NCBI GenBank assembly: GCA_964633435.1
Contig: CAZWHA010000001.1
Location: 186,001-250,000 of the forward strand
From: GCA-016699895 sp964633435
GTDB taxonomy: Bacteria; Patescibacteriota; Saccharimonadia; Saccharimonadales; Saccharimonadaceae
Length of the DNA: 64,000 bases
Direction: 5' to 3'
Both the position numbers and the translations under genes were made by a program. Shown here in pieces: positions 16,892 to 25,957 of the stretch. Below the pieces are notes generated by a model. It was not told the origin of the DNA, ran no database searches, and saw only the letters and a program-made list of their open reading frames with translations. Each line of letters opens with the position of its first letter. Position 1 is the stretch's first letter.

Positions 16892-17341
16892 TTACTTCTT
16901 TTTACTCTGGGCTGGTGCTGCGCCGTTTAGGCTGAGGCCTGGTCGAGGATTACTGACGAGCTTGGCATCATCTAGGCCGAGAATAATCAACCAAACTGGG
17001 GCCAAGAAAATAAAGAACAATACCCAGTTGTCACTCTTGCCAAACCTTAGGCCGATATTATAGGCTGCCATTACGGCAAATGCGGCATTGGCACCGGGTA
17101 CAAACATCCACCAGCCGAACTGGCCGCCGGCTTCGTAGAATTTCCACTGACCGTAAAATGGCACCCAGGCTGACCATTCAGGTGTTGTACCGAGCTTTTT
17201 AAAAATCTTGCTCAGAAAGATGCCAGTAATAACGTAACTAGCGATGCCGATGAGCAGGAACAAGATGGTAAAGACGATAAACACCGCGTCGTTGCCGCTG
17301 GACGAACTGCCGTAGTTATAGCTGTAATAGTATGGGCTCAT
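16892..17341 (-). CDS. DUF5684-like small membrane protein
   Basis: 149 residues. A Tyr/Ser-rich N-terminus (MSPYYYSYNYGSSSSG) precedes a membrane helix (about 20-45), then FFKKLG-like linker residues with WSAWVPFYGQWKFYEAGG. Two more helices follow (about 75-100 and 107-125), and a Lys-rich end. This is the pattern of DUF5684 proteins, often misnamed signal peptidase I. Function is unknown. AGGAGG lies 8 nt before the start. It ends at the shared terminator with rpsO. Confidence 0.65.
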   Translation of the reverse strand: MSPYYYSYNYGSSSSGNDAVFIVFTILFLLIGIASYVITGIFLSKIFKKLGTTPEWSAWVPFYGQWKFYEAGGQFGWWMFVPGANAAFAVMAAYNIGLRFGKSDNWVLFFIFLAPVWLIILGLDDAKLVSNPRPGLSLNGAAPAQSKKK

Positions 17342-17419
17342 GATAGGTTCCTCCTATAATTAATGATGATTTCATTCTAACAGACTCATTTCTCCATAGC
17401 AAGTCGAGTCGGTTCATGA

Positions 17420-17528
17420 TATAATCAAGAGGTAAGCAAAGTTAAAGCTAGCGTCGGCGTCGGATACTTTTTGCAGAGATCATCTGCCAGAAATACCCGC
17501 TACTGACGCCTGCAAGGAAGGAGTTTTA
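17420..17528 (+). promoter_or_regulatory. pnp promoter and structured 5' leader
   Basis: TATAAT (17420-17425) gives a leader of about 95 nt. It contains an outer pairing GGCGTC (17456-17461) with GACGCC (17505-17510) and an inner hairpin GCAGA (17473-17477) with TCTGC (17483-17487). AAGGAGG-like residues precede the ATG. In E. coli the pnp leader hairpin mediates autoregulation through RNase III and PNPase. A similar role here is inference. Confidence 0.55.
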
Positions 17529-19652
17529 ATGACAAAGGTCATTCAAACTGGCAAAGAGATTATTGCCGTATCAACCGAGTGGATGGGTCGTCCCCTGACG
17601 CTCGAGGTTAATCGTGTTGGGTTTCGTACCAGCGCCTCAGTACTCGTCAAATATGGCGACACTGTCGTGCTCGGTACAGCGCAAACTGGTCCCGTTAACC
17701 CTAATCTGGACTATTTTCCACTGTCAATTGACTACGAGGAAAAGTTTTATGCCGCTGGCAAAATTAGTGGATCACGCTTTATTAAACGCGAAGGCCGACC
17801 ATCAGATGAAGCTATCCTGATCGGCCGTCTGATCGACCGACCGATTCGACCGCTGTTTCCGAAGGGCTACCGCAACGAATGTCAGTTGGTTGCCAGTGTG
17901 TTGTCGATGGACCCGAGTTTTCGTCCTGATGCCGTCGCCATGGTGGCGGCCAGTGCTGCACTGATGATTACTGGTACGCCGTATGACGGCCCTGTCGCTG
18001 GGTTGCGTGTGGGCTTGGACGAAAATGGCAAATTTGCGAGCTTCCTCTCCCGCGAAGCGATGGTGAATAACAAACTCGATCTGTTTGTGGCTGGCTCAGA
18101 ATCAGGCATTATGATGGTTGAGGCTGGCGCGAGTGAAGTTAGTGAAGATGTAGTTGCTGAGGCAATTGCTTGGGCGCACCAACAGATCCAGCCAGCGATC
18201 AAGTTGCAAAAAGAACTGCGTAAAGCGGTGGCCCCTGTCGAGCAAGAATACGAACTGGTGAAACCAAACGAAGACATTCAAAAAGCCGCCACTACTTGGC
18301 TGGCTGACAAGTTGACCGATGATCTACATCGACCATATCCAGAGCGCAATGAACTCCTAGCGAAATTAAAAGAGGAATACGTCGAGCACTTTTCTGCTGA
18401 TCATAGCGAGGACGAGTGGAAAGAACTAAAAGGTGAATACGCTGAAGCCTTTGCCCTAGCGATGCATCAGGATGTTCGAAAAGGTATCGTCGAAAAAGGC
18501 GTACGTCCAGACGGCCGTAGCTTGAAACAGATTCGCGATCTCAGTTCAGAGGTTGGTGTTCTGCCGCGTACCCACGGTTCGAGCCTATTTACGCGTGGTT
18601 TAACCCAGGCCATGAATATTGTGACGCTCGCACCGCTCAGTTATGCACAGCTGGTTGATACGATGGAAGTGAGCGATGGCGAACGCCGCTATATGCATCA
18701 CTATAATGCACCAGGCTACACGGTTGGTGAAGTCAAGCGTCTCGGCAGCCCGGGTCGACGCGAAATTGGCCACGGCTATCTAGCCGAGCGCGCCTTGACT
18801 GCGGTCCTACCGAGCGAAGAGGACTTTCCCTATGCGATTCGTTCTGTCACTGAAATCATGAGCCAAAACGGCTCGACGTCGATGGCAGCAACCTGTTCAT
18901 CATGCCTCGCTCTTATGGATGCTGGTGTGCCACTAAAACGACCAGTCAGTGGCGTGGCAATGGGTCTGATGGTTGACGGTGACAACTATTACGTACTCAC
19001 CGACCTAGCCGACCAAGAAGATTTCGCTGGCGATATGGATTTCAAGGTAACGGGTACCAGCGAAGGCATCACGGCGCTTCAGATGGACATGAAAGTCCAT
19101 GGCTTGCCGGCCGATGTACTGAAAACGGCTCTCGATCAGGCCAAGGAAGCTCGGGCTCAGATTCTGGAATCGATGCTTGAGACCTTGCCAGGTCCACGCG
19201 ATGGTCTGTCGCCGTATGCGCCGCGTATTGAAAAGTTAAAGATCAACCCAGACAAGATCGGGGCGGTCATTGGCAAGGGCGGTGAAACGATTAACAAGAT
19301 TACTTCTGAAACTGGCGCCGAAATCGACATCAAAGAAGACGGCTTGATCACTTTTGCTTCAAACGATCCAGAGAAGATGGCGAAAGCAATCGCTTGGGTC
19401 AAATCTCTGACCGAGGAGCCCGAAGTTGGCAAAATCTACGAAGGCACCGTCGTCAGTATCAAAGACTTTGGCGCATTTATCAATATCATGCCCGGTATTG
19501 ATGGCATGTGTCATATCTCTGCTATGAGCGACCAGCGTGTCGAGAAAGTCACCGATGTCATGAAGGAAGGCGACAAGGTTCGTGTTAAACTGATGGCCAT
19601 CGACGATCGTGGCCGCCTGTCTCTCAGTATGAAACCAGCCGATCTGGCTTAG
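17529..19652 (+). CDS. pnp: Polyribonucleotide nucleotidyltransferase (PNPase)
   Basis: A 707-residue phosphorolytic 3'-5' exoribonuclease that degrades mRNA to nucleoside diphosphates. It carries two RNase PH-like domains (the second with GSSLFTRGLTQAMNIVTL and SVTEIMSQNGSTSMAATCSS), a linking helical domain, a KH domain from about residue 569 (IGAVIGKGGETINKI) and an S1 domain from about 631 (GKIYEGTVVSIKDFGAFINI). It works with the RNase J and RNase Y encoded in this window. GGAAGGAG lies at normal distance before the ATG. Confidence 0.97.
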   Translation: MTKVIQTGKEIIAVSTEWMGRPLTLEVNRVGFRTSASVLVKYGDTVVLGTAQTGPVNPNLDYFPLSIDYEEKFYAAGKISGSRFIKREGRPSDEAILIGRLIDRPIRPLFPKGYRNECQLVASVLSMDPSFRPDAVAMVAASAALMITGTPYDGPVAGLRVGLDENGKFASFLSREAMVNNKLDLFVAGSESGIMMVEAGASEVSEDVVAEAIAWAHQQIQPAIKLQKELRKAVAPVEQEYELVKPNEDIQKAATTWLADKLTDDLHRPYPERNELLAKLKEEYVEHFSADHSEDEWKELKGEYAEAFALAMHQDVRKGIVEKGVRPDGRSLKQIRDLSSEVGVLPRTHGSSLFTRGLTQAMNIVTLAPLSYAQLVDTMEVSDGERRYMHHYNAPGYTVGEVKRLGSPGRREIGHGYLAERALTAVLPSEEDFPYAIRSVTEIMSQNGSTSMAATCSSCLALMDAGVPLKRPVSGVAMGLMVDGDNYYVLTDLADQEDFAGDMDFKVTGTSEGITALQMDMKVHGLPADVLKTALDQAKEARAQILESMLETLPGPRDGLSPYAPRIEKLKINPDKIGAVIGKGGETINKITSETGAEIDIKEDGLITFASNDPEKMAKAIAWVKSLTEEPEVGKIYEGTVVSIKDFGAFINIMPGIDGMCHISAMSDQRVEKVTDVMKEGDKVRVKLMAIDDRGRLSLSMKPADLA

Positions 19653-19749
19653 CCGAACGGTGTGTCAGGGGAAAGTCATACTGATTTTTTCCTGACGAGG
19701 CTCATTTCTTGTGATACAATAGATACATCATTAAAGCATAAGGAGAATT

Positions 19750-20718
19750 ATGAATCCCAATGAACCGCAAAATCCACTCAATGATCAGCCAAGCGCTGTT
19801 CCTAGCCCAGACCCATCTAACACTGTTGATACGGGCGCTTCGCAGCCCGTCGCCGATCCAGTAGTGACTGCAACCCCTGATCAGCCAACCGATAGCAGTT
19901 TTCCAGCTGCTGCAGGTGGCGTGATGTCGACTGATCCAACTCCACCCAAGAAGTCCAAAAAAGGCCTGATTCTCGGTCTCGTGATCGGTGGTGGTGTGTT
20001 GATCGCCGGTTTAATTACCTTGCTGCTCGTTATGTTGATGGGTGGCGTCAGCCGACAGGACTACAGTGCTGCGCAGAGCCAGGCTAAATCGGCCGTGAGT
20101 GTCTATAATACGATCGCGGCGGTATATGTAAGCGGCTATGACACCAATGAACAAGCTGCTGGTAAACTTGACAAGCTAAAAACGAATCTGTCAACACTGG
20201 ACAAGAACTTTACCGAACTAGGTAACGCCAAAGCCATCAAGAATGATAAAAAGGCGGCCGATTACTACCAAAAGGCTAAAACTGAAAAGGCCGACCTCGA
20301 TACATTCGTCAATGCCGAGATTGAGTATCTTGACAAGATTCATCCGCTGGTTAATGAGCTCAGTAACGTATCCTACAGCGATACTACACAAACCATCGCT
20401 GTTCTGAAAGAATACGAGGGCAAGCTCAAGGCGCTCGACCTCAAACAAAAGGTCAACAAAGATTACATTGACGAGATCAACACCGTCTTGCCGCAGTTTA
20501 TCAGCGCTATCGAAGCTTATGTTGACGCGGTCAATTCCGGCAACTATGATTCATCACTCTACACCAAAGTTTCAAAACTCAGCACCGATTTGACTGGTGC
20601 AGACAGTACTTGGAAAGACAACATGGAAAAACTCTATGATGCAGTAGAGTTTAGTGGTGTCATGAATGATCTGGGTCGCTATTTGACTGACAAGGCTAAC
20701 GGCAAGAGCGAATCCTAG
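19750..20718 (+). CDS. Membrane-anchored protein with Pro-rich N-terminus
   Basis: 322 residues. The first 70 are Pro/Asp/Gln-rich and disordered and probably cytoplasmic. KKSKKG then leads into a single membrane helix (about 75-98, LILGLVIGGGVLIAGLITLLL), and the rest is a soluble, Lys/Asp-rich, mostly helical domain with coiled-coil character that should lie outside the cell. I do not recognise the family. A TACAAT box (19716-19721) and AAGGAG before the ATG give a short leader. HtrA follows with its own start. Confidence 0.6.
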   Translation: MNPNEPQNPLNDQPSAVPSPDPSNTVDTGASQPVADPVVTATPDQPTDSSFPAAAGGVMSTDPTPPKKSKKGLILGLVIGGGVLIAGLITLLLVMLMGGVSRQDYSAAQSQAKSAVSVYNTIAAVYVSGYDTNEQAAGKLDKLKTNLSTLDKNFTELGNAKAIKNDKKAADYYQKAKTEKADLDTFVNAEIEYLDKIHPLVNELSNVSYSDTTQTIAVLKEYEGKLKALDLKQKVNKDYIDEINTVLPQFISAIEAYVDAVNSGNYDSSLYTKVSKLSTDLTGADSTWKDNMEKLYDAVEFSGVMNDLGRYLTDKANGKSES

Positions 20719-20787
20719 TCTGGGGAACTGTTTCTCTGGAAAGTTGTCCGCCAGTTAGCCTTCAGCTTTGGCTGGTAATATAACGAG

Positions 20788-22029
20788 ATGGATAAACAAA
20801 TGGGACATACAGTAGACTATCAACACGATCAAGCGGTTGAGCCAAACGCAGCTAGCGGGTTGACGTCCAGTTATCCAGCCCCGAAAAAAGCCAATCACAA
20901 GCTAAAAACGATCACGGCCATTGCCCTGATCGTTTTAGCTTTTTTATCCGGTCTGTCGGGTGCTGCAGTATTCTCACTATTCAGTCAGCGCAGTAATACG
21001 GCAGGTTCCAACGCCGATGTTACTACTACAATGATTGCTACCGAAGGTGAAGCAATTGCCAAAGTTGTTGAAAAGGTCAGTCCTAGTGTGGTATCAATTG
21101 TCGCTAACGGTACTAGTAGCAACGGCGACCGTTCTAGTTGGTGGTTCGGCGATATCTCTGAAACCTCCAGTGCCGGCACCGGTGTTATCATCAGTAACGA
21201 TGGCTATATTATCACTAATAAACATGTGATTGGTGAAAATACCAGCTCGGTAACAGTTGTGACCAAGGACGGCACCGAATATAACGATGTCAAAGTCGTT
21301 GGCCGTGATCCCTTGAACGACATTGCCTTTCTAAAGATCAACAATGTCAGCGGTCTGACTCCGGCTGAGTTTGGCGATAGCTCGTCAGTAGCAGTTGGTT
21401 CGCGGGTTATTGCTATCGGCAATGCCCTGGGTGAATATCAGAACACGGTGACCAGTGGTATTATCAGTGGTACGGGTCGCACGATTACGGCTCAGATCGA
21501 TGAAAATTCAAACCAGACCGAGACGCTGACCAATTTGCTACAGACCGATGCGGCAATTAATCACGGTAACTCCGGTGGCCCGCTGGTGACACTAGACGGC
21601 AAAGTAATTGGCATTAACACAGCGATTGTCGAGGATGCTCAAGGCGTTGGGTTCTCGATTCCCACCAATGAAACCAGAGGTGTTATGGCCAGCGTGCTAA
21701 AAAACGGCACGGTTGAACGGGCTTATACCGGTGTTCGCTATCTGACACTGACGCCAGCTATAGCTAAAGAAAACAGCCTACCGGTCAGTGAGGGTGCCTA
21801 TCTAAAGAGCACGAACAGCAGTCCAGCAATCATGTCGGGCAGCCCGGCCGACAAAGCTGGCCTGCGTGATGGCGATATTATTACAGCAGTGAACGGCACG
21901 AAACTGACCAGTTCGCTGCAGCTGTCATCGTTAATCAGTGCCATGATGCCGGGCGACAAAGTCACCTTGACGGTGCTACGCGGTTCTGATACGCTAACAA
22001 TAATGGTGGAATTAGCCATCTATCAGTAG
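20788..22029 (+). CDS. HtrA/DegP-type serine protease with PDZ domain
   Basis: A 413-residue membrane-anchored envelope protease. A cytoplasmic segment of about 35 residues precedes one membrane helix (about 38-60). The trypsin-like domain carries the full triad: H146 in ITNKHVIG, D178 in DPLNDIAFL and S262 in NHGNSGGPL. A C-terminal PDZ domain (GSPADKAGLRDGDIITAVNG) completes it. It should degrade or refold misfolded envelope proteins. The start is ATG 20788. TAATAT (20776-20781) ends 6 nt upstream, giving a leaderless mRNA. Confidence 0.93.
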   Translation: MDKQMGHTVDYQHDQAVEPNAASGLTSSYPAPKKANHKLKTITAIALIVLAFLSGLSGAAVFSLFSQRSNTAGSNADVTTTMIATEGEAIAKVVEKVSPSVVSIVANGTSSNGDRSSWWFGDISETSSAGTGVIISNDGYIITNKHVIGENTSSVTVVTKDGTEYNDVKVVGRDPLNDIAFLKINNVSGLTPAEFGDSSSVAVGSRVIAIGNALGEYQNTVTSGIISGTGRTITAQIDENSNQTETLTNLLQTDAAINHGNSGGPLVTLDGKVIGINTAIVEDAQGVGFSIPTNETRGVMASVLKNGTVERAYTGVRYLTLTPAIAKENSLPVSEGAYLKSTNSSPAIMSGSPADKAGLRDGDIITAVNGTKLTSSLQLSSLISAMMPGDKVTLTVLRGSDTLTIMVELAIYQ

Positions 22030-22043
22030 CAAGGAGAGTATTC

Positions 22044-22670
22044 ATGGACAAAGCCGAGCAGCTGGACCAGATCAAACAGGACATTATTAACGGCAATATT
22101 TGCCCGGAACTAGCCGCCCAGGCACACAATTTGGTGATGGGCGATGGCAATCTGAACGCCGAGGTGGTTTTTATCGGCGAAGCGCCCGGTAAAAACGAGG
22201 ACGAGCAGGGATTACCGTTCGTTGGGGCGGCAGGCAAGTTTCTGAACGAGATGCTAGCTCATGCTGAAATGGACCGATCGGATGTTTACATTACGAATAT
22301 CGTCAAGTATCGTCCGCCAAATAACCGTGACCCTTTGCCAGAGGAAAAGGCTGCGTTTTGGCCGTTTCTGTGGCGTCAACTCGACATTATTAAACCAAAA
22401 ATCGTGGCGACGTTGGGGCGACACTCGATGGAGTATTTTTTGCCTGATGCTAAAATTTCGACAGTTCATGGCCGACCAAAGCGCATTAGCATAGAATTTG
22501 ATGGTCAGGAGCTGTCAATCGTTGTATTACCACTATTTCATCCAGCGGCCGCTCTGTATAACGGTGCCATGCGGGAAACGCTGATGGACGATTTTGCGAA
22601 ACTGCCCGATATCCTGAAACGTGTGCAAGATCGTGATTTTGTACTATCAATCATGACAGAAGGTGTCTAA
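22044..22670 (+). CDS. Uracil-DNA glycosylase, family 4/SPO1-type
   Basis: 208 residues. It removes uracil from DNA. Motif A is GEAPGKNEDEQGLPFVG (45-61), followed by VYITNIVKYRPPNNR and motif B HPAAALYN (166-173). Family 4 enzymes normally hold a 4Fe-4S cluster with four Cys, but this protein has a single Cys (C20). The position normally read as KCRPP is KYRPP, and the later Cys is also gone, so the cluster is probably absent. AAGGAGAG precedes the ATG. Together with dut and mutM it serves base-excision repair. Confidence 0.88.
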   Translation: MDKAEQLDQIKQDIINGNICPELAAQAHNLVMGDGNLNAEVVFIGEAPGKNEDEQGLPFVGAAGKFLNEMLAHAEMDRSDVYITNIVKYRPPNNRDPLPEEKAAFWPFLWRQLDIIKPKIVATLGRHSMEYFLPDAKISTVHGRPKRISIEFDGQELSIVVLPLFHPAAALYNGAMRETLMDDFAKLPDILKRVQDRDFVLSIMTEGV

Positions 22671-22680
22671 TATATGCCTC

Positions 22681-22709
22681 TTGACATCTACCCAGGGGGG
22701 GGGTAAACT
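22681..22709 (+). promoter_or_regulatory. Poly-G spacer promoter P4 (G9, 17 bp spacer)
   Basis: TTGACA (22681-22686) and TAAACT (22704-22709) are separated by 17 bp, of which the last nine are G (22695-22703). This is the only G-run promoter in the window at the ideal spacing, so island 2 is predicted ON in the sequenced state. The CTACCCAG before the run resembles CTAAACCCAG at P1. Confidence 0.8.
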
Positions 22710-22730
22710 GGATATAAGCATTACTATAAC

Positions 22731-22796
22731 ATGGAGGGCAAAGGCTACGTTATGATCACTATGTTTACCACCCAATCAAAGGAAACTATCTTATGA
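22731..22796 (+). CDS. Short upstream ORF (21 aa) overlapping the fibre gene start
   Basis: ATG 22731 starts about 15 nt after the expected transcription start of P4 and encodes MEGKGYVMITMFTTQSKETIL. Its TGA overlaps the next gene's ATG (ATGA at 22793-22796). It may couple translation of the collagen-like gene to leader translation. No ribosome site precedes it, so expression is uncertain. Confidence 0.35.
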   Translation: MEGKGYVMITMFTTQSKETIL

Positions 22797-24538
22797 CTCG
22801 TCTCCCTACACCCGGTGGTGACGAAGGCAGTTGGGGACAAATCCTCAATGACTACCTCGCCGCCTCACACGAATCGGATGGCACGCTAAAACCCGGTGTT
22901 GTCACTTCTACTACTATTGCTCCTGCTTCTATTCCCGAATCAGCCCTCGATCCCGCAGTCCAATCCAAACTAAACTCTGGTGGTGGTTCACCAGGCGCCA
23001 CTGGCGCTACTGGTCCGCAAGGCAACCCAGGCGCGACGGGTGCATCAGGTGCTGCAGGACAGCAAGGTGCCACCGGCTCTACTGGTACAACTGGACAAAC
23101 TGGTGCAACGGGTCCACAAGGCCCAACTGGCACGAATGGTGTCCAAGGTGCCACTGGATCACAAGGTCCTGCTGGCTCTAATGGAGCCACGGGTGCGACT
23201 GGTAGCCAGGGACCGCAAGGTTTCACCGGTCCAACTGGCACCGCAGGAACCAATGGCGCGACCGGTGCCACTGGTCCCCAAGGCGCGACAGGTGCAACCG
23301 GACAAGATGGTACTAGCGTTACTATCATGGGTTCTGTTCCTACGGCAGCGAACTTACCAACGGGTCTTACCCCCGGTGATGCTGGCCAGGGCTACCTCAC
23401 CGAAGACAATGGCCATCTTCATGTCTGGAACGGCACTGCTTGGACTGACGTTGGCGAAATCCGTGGTCCGCAAGGCTTCACTGGTCCTCAGGGTGCCACC
23501 GGAGCCGCTGGCGTCCAAGGTGCTACCGGCGCTCAGGGTAATCCAGGCACCGCAGGAACCAATGGTGCTACCGGCGCCACTGGTCCCCAAGGCGCGACAG
23601 GTGCAACCGGAACAGCCGGCTCTAATGGAGCCACGGGTGCGACTGGTAGCCAGGGGCCACAAGGCTTTACTGGTCCAACTGGAACTGCTGGTAGCAATGG
23701 CGCTACTGGCGCAACGGGACCAAATAGTGCTACCGACCTAAGCTTTACACGTAACGCTACAACCGTGACAGTGCAATCTTCAACTGGCCTTTCTGCTGTA
23801 CTTCCGGCGGCTGATACAACGAACGCTGGTGTACTGACTGCTGCGGACAAGACGAAACTGAACGCTGTGACGGGTACTAATACTGGCGACCAAACGATCA
23901 CGCTCACTGGCGATGTGACTGGTAGCGGTACTGGCAGCTTTGCGGCTACGATTGCCAATAATGCTGTTACCAATGCCAAAGCGGCGCAGATGGCTGCGAG
24001 TACCATCAAGGGCAACAACACCGGTTCGGCCGCGAATGCTGCTGACTTGACAGTAGCCCAGACCAAAACGCTGCTTGCTATCACCCAGAGCGATGTCAGC
24101 GGCAATGTGCCGGTATCCAAGCTGAATTCTGGCACCAATGCCTCGGCGACCACCTATTGGCGCGGCGACGGTGCCTGGATAGATCCCCCAGGTGTCGACC
24201 TGTATATTCCATTCTCAGTTTCTGGTGCAGCCTATGTGACCGCCGGACAGGGAAGGGTCTACATCGAATCGTCTCGCACGATCACGCGTGTTCGCGCTTC
24301 GGTCGGCACCGCACCAACTGGCGCGAGCCTGATCGTCGATGTGCTCAAAAACGGCACCTCTATCTATAGCGGTAGCCCTGCCAACCGTCCGACTATTACG
24401 GCTGGTACCTATACGGCTCTCGGTGGTACACCGACAACCACGACATTTGTTAGTGGCGACTATATCACCGTTAGTGTTGTTCAGATTGGCTCAAGTGTGG
24501 CTGGCTCGGACTTGACGGTATCGATAAGGTTGCAATAG
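22793..24538 (+). CDS. Collagen-like, tail-fibre-like protein
   Basis: 581 residues. The N-terminal module LPTPGGDEGSWGQILNDYL (4-22) is followed by a collagen-type Gly-X-Thr/Gln region (about 64-310). This is split by a small beta module (GYLTEDNGHLHVWNGTAWTD) like those in phage tail fibres. Next comes a classic tail-fibre stretch (GTNTGDQTITLTGDVTGSGTG) and a beta-sandwich end. There is no signal peptide. It should form a trimeric rod with a C-terminal receptor-binding knob. AAAGGA lies 9 nt before the ATG. It is the first gene behind P4 and is followed after 3 nt by the next gene, so the two are co-transcribed. The gene has internal DNA repeats. Confidence 0.75.
   Translation: MTRLPTPGGDEGSWGQILNDYLAASHESDGTLKPGVVTSTTIAPASIPESALDPAVQSKLNSGGGSPGATGATGPQGNPGATGASGAAGQQGATGSTGTTGQTGATGPQGPTGTNGVQGATGSQGPAGSNGATGATGSQGPQGFTGPTGTAGTNGATGATGPQGATGATGQDGTSVTIMGSVPTAANLPTGLTPGDAGQGYLTEDNGHLHVWNGTAWTDVGEIRGPQGFTGPQGATGAAGVQGATGAQGNPGTAGTNGATGATGPQGATGATGTAGSNGATGATGSQGPQGFTGPTGTAGSNGATGATGPNSATDLSFTRNATTVTVQSSTGLSAVLPAADTTNAGVLTAADKTKLNAVTGTNTGDQTITLTGDVTGSGTGSFAATIANNAVTNAKAAQMAASTIKGNNTGSAANAADLTVAQTKTLLAITQSDVSGNVPVSKLNSGTNASATTYWRGDGAWIDPPGVDLYIPFSVSGAAYVTAGQGRVYIESSRTITRVRASVGTAPTGASLIVDVLKNGTSIYSGSPANRPTITAGTYTALGGTPTTTTFVSGDYITVSVVQIGSSVAGSDLTVSIRLQ
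23174..23655 (+). repeat. In-frame direct DNA repeats in the collagen-like region
   Basis: Repeat A (38 nt, exact) is at 23174-23211 and 23618-23655. Repeat B (66 nt, about three mismatches) is at 23237-23302 and 23546-23611. The offsets are 444 and 309 nt, both multiples of three, so recombination between copies would shorten or lengthen the fibre without changing frame. Confidence 0.8.
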
Positions 24539-24541
24539 CCT

Positions 24542-25957
24542 ATGACGACGTTTCGTAATAATGCTAACGGTGGAACGAATGGCGCCGCTGTAAGCTATAC
24601 AGCCAGCGGTGATGCTGTTTCGGGAGTTGATTGGGATTTTATCGCAATTGGCACAAATGGCAGTATTACCTATGCGAACAGCCCGGCACGCAGCGCACTT
24701 TCCTACAAAATGACGCTTGGCGCAACGGTGACTGATGTAAAGGTTGAATGGCAAAACCTTCAGCCCTCGACTACGACCTACGCGCGTTTTTATGTTTACT
24801 TGCCCGCGCTACCATCAGCATCATTTCGTTTTCTAGAACTGTCTGACGGCACGCAGGCGGTATGGAGCTTTGGTTTTCGTAACGATGGACGGCTCAGTAT
24901 TCGCGATTCCGTATCTGCCTCTATGGGCGTTTCAACTATTTCACTACCAGTAGGCCGCTGGCTTCGGCTTGAAGCCATGCTTGTCTCACATGCAACGACT
25001 GGTTCTTCGGTAGTGAAGATTTTTACCGAGGCTGATTCGCCTTATCCGGCTGAGATTATGACATCGACAAGCTCATTCAACACGGCTCCAAATGGTACGG
25101 GCATTTCCTTGGCGCGATATGGCATTGTTGGTTCTGCGACGTCTAACTACACCTACTATCTGGACGACATTGCTATATCAAACGAAGGCTACCTTGGTCC
25201 AGCGGATCCAGCGCTTGTCGGTCCGCTCGAACTGGGCAATAATGCTGATTTTGGTACGAATGGTACCGCGCTCACCATTGCCAATAGCGGCAATGCGACA
25301 AGCAGGTTTTTTCAAAGCTTTACCCAGGCCGGCCAGATTAGCTTTTCAAATACGCAGGCGGCACACGGCACACTTTCGTACCAGTTCCAGGCAGTGAGTG
25401 GAAGTGACAATATTGTCACTTGGCGTGGCCTTCACACGAACGCTGCCGCTATGCGCTTTTATTTCTATTTTACTGCTAATCCGGCCGAACTTAATCCCTT
25501 TGCTCAGTTTACGACGGGGCCAGGCGGGTTTTTGCAACTTGCGTGGTTGGCGGTTAATTTGAATGGTAGGCTGTGTGTACTGGATGCCACGAGCACAGTT
25601 ATCTGGCAGGCTGCAGCGCCACTATCACTGAATACATGGTATCGATTTGAGTTATTTGCTAGCCTTGGCGGCACGGCGACAACTGGTACGATTCAAGCTG
25701 CGTACTATGTGCTCGACAACCCGACTGCTGTCGACAGTTTTTCGACTTCTACGGCCAATCTCGGCACCGACCCCATTGCCTGGGCACGGTTTGGCAAAAT
25801 AGCTTCGAGTACTACCTATGCAACACCGTTTTACTTGGACGAAATCGAGATCGTCCAGAATGCCAGTGGTTTTATAGGTCCCTATGTGAGCTTACCCGCT
25901 CAGCCGCCAGCTGTCCCTGGTACGATCCCTCACCTTGGTTGGGGTAGGGAAGTGTAG
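24542..25957 (+). CDS. Tandem jelly-roll (LamG/concanavalin-like) protein
   Basis: 471 residues built from two related units of about 220 residues. Each begins with a FGTNGTA/GGTNGAA segment, has a middle SYKMTLG / SYQFQAV strand, RFYVYLPA / RFYFYFTA, then RWLRLEAMLVS / WYRFELFASLG, and ends YYLDDIAISNEGYLGP / FYLDEIEIVQNASGFIGP. This pattern fits carbohydrate-binding jelly-roll domains. There is no signal peptide or catalytic motif. It starts 3 nt after the fibre gene stop, so it is translated from the same mRNA. The C-terminus is Pro-rich. Confidence 0.65.
   Translation: MTTFRNNANGGTNGAAVSYTASGDAVSGVDWDFIAIGTNGSITYANSPARSALSYKMTLGATVTDVKVEWQNLQPSTTTYARFYVYLPALPSASFRFLELSDGTQAVWSFGFRNDGRLSIRDSVSASMGVSTISLPVGRWLRLEAMLVSHATTGSSVVKIFTEADSPYPAEIMTSTSSFNTAPNGTGISLARYGIVGSATSNYTYYLDDIAISNEGYLGPADPALVGPLELGNNADFGTNGTALTIANSGNATSRFFQSFTQAGQISFSNTQAAHGTLSYQFQAVSGSDNIVTWRGLHTNAAAMRFYFYFTANPAELNPFAQFTTGPGGFLQLAWLAVNLNGRLCVLDATSTVIWQAAAPLSLNTWYRFELFASLGGTATTGTIQAAYYVLDNPTAVDSFSTSTANLGTDPIAWARFGKIASSTTYATPFYLDEIEIVQNASGFIGPYVSLPAQPPAVPGTIPHLGWGREV

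Noticed and set aside
19666..19697. GTCAGG...CCTGAC hairpin after pnp as a terminator
   Set aside because: The T run lies inside the stem, two pairs are G-T, and no T run follows. It is possible but not strong enough to call.
22852..24153. Long minus-strand and second-frame ORFs in the collagen-like gene
   Set aside because: They arise from the repetitive Gly-X-Thr coding sequence. They have no promoter or ribosome site and no sensible protein composition.
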